Positions 13,403-13,480 of a DNA stretch of 13,480 nt are shown piece after piece (within the stretch, counting starts at the first letter, position 1; each line of letters begins with the position of its first letter). Below the pieces are notes generated by a model, which did not search any database, was not told the DNA's origin, and saw only the letters and a list, made by a program, of their open reading frames with translations. A program made the position numbers and the translations under genes. Source of the stretch: JABDPF01 sp036351055 (lineage in GTDB: Bacteria > Pseudomonadota > Gammaproteobacteria > Xanthomonadales > SZUA-36). The stretch lies in NCBI GenBank assembly GCA_036351055.1, contig JAZBOH010000076.1, positions 1 through 13,480 of the forward strand. Reading direction: 5' to 3'.

Positions 13403-13480
13403 TTCCCTGCTCCCGCCGCTGGCGGAAGGCGGCTGCGCAAGACAGCATAAAGGAGTTTGCTGCTGGCTTCGCCAACTGCA
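13403..13480 (+). repeat. Dispersed intergenic repeat with two hairpins, copy B (runs to window edge)
   Basis: The second copy of the element at 5357-5438, in the same orientation and again upstream of a minus-strand gene. It keeps TTCCCTGCTCCC, GGAAGGCGGCTG, AGGAGTTTGCT, CTGGCT and CGCCAAC. Hairpin 1 is CCGCC-GCT-GGCGG (13413-13425), a different but still paired stem. The TGGC-TTC-GCCA hairpin is also kept. The middle segment (13435-13450) differs. The end of this copy lies outside the window. Confidence 0.75.

Overview
The window is a chromosomal segment of moderately high GC, most likely from a gammaproteobacterium. The gene content (tyrS divergent from a MepM-like M23 peptidase as in Pseudomonas, an AmpG-type permease, ZntB, MscS, Xth, YccF) fits that class. 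I see no phage, plasmid, IS, CRISPR, tRNA or rRNA. The exact genus cannot be read from the sequence.

Layout. Positions 1-507 hold the 3' end of a long-chain-type acyl-CoA dehydrogenase, closed by a perfect intrinsic terminator (572-600). A PlsC/YihG-like acyltransferase follows (625-1533, +) and overlaps tail-to-tail with the end of a four-gene minus-strand operon (5279 down to 1528): tyrS, an MTH1-like Nudix hydrolase, an exported M19 dipeptidase and a TauE/SafE permease. The first two junctions are 4-nt stop/start overlaps and the third is a 7-nt gap.

The tyrS/M23 divergent spacer (about 450 bp) is the most unusual part. It holds a tyrS promoter candidate with an 8-G tract in its spacer, a hairpin-bearing dispersed repeat with an exact 25-bp direct duplication at 100-bp spacing, and a strongly structured RNA element (5488-5626). 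This last element is a 21-position closing stem enclosing small hairpins with GGA loops that resemble CsrA/RsmA sites. It lies in the leader of the M23 peptidase gene (5728-7086, +), which is followed by a small YccF-type membrane protein (7159-7536, +).

The right half is all minus strand. One operon is mscS-type channel, zntB-like transporter and a serine hydrolase with a four-helix membrane tail (11199 down to 7559). The other is xthA followed by an AmpG-like permease (13317 down to 11289, with an 8-nt overlap). A second copy of the dispersed repeat sits upstream of xthA at the right edge of the window.

Functional themes are cell-envelope and peptidoglycan turnover (M23 endopeptidase, AmpG-like muropeptide permease, M19 dipeptidase, penicillin-binding-protein-like serine hydrolase), osmotic and metal homeostasis (MscS, ZntB), and protection against oxidative nucleotide and DNA damage (MTH1-like Nudix, exonuclease III). 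The main candidate for something undescribed is the structured RNA with GGA loops between tyrS and the M23 gene.
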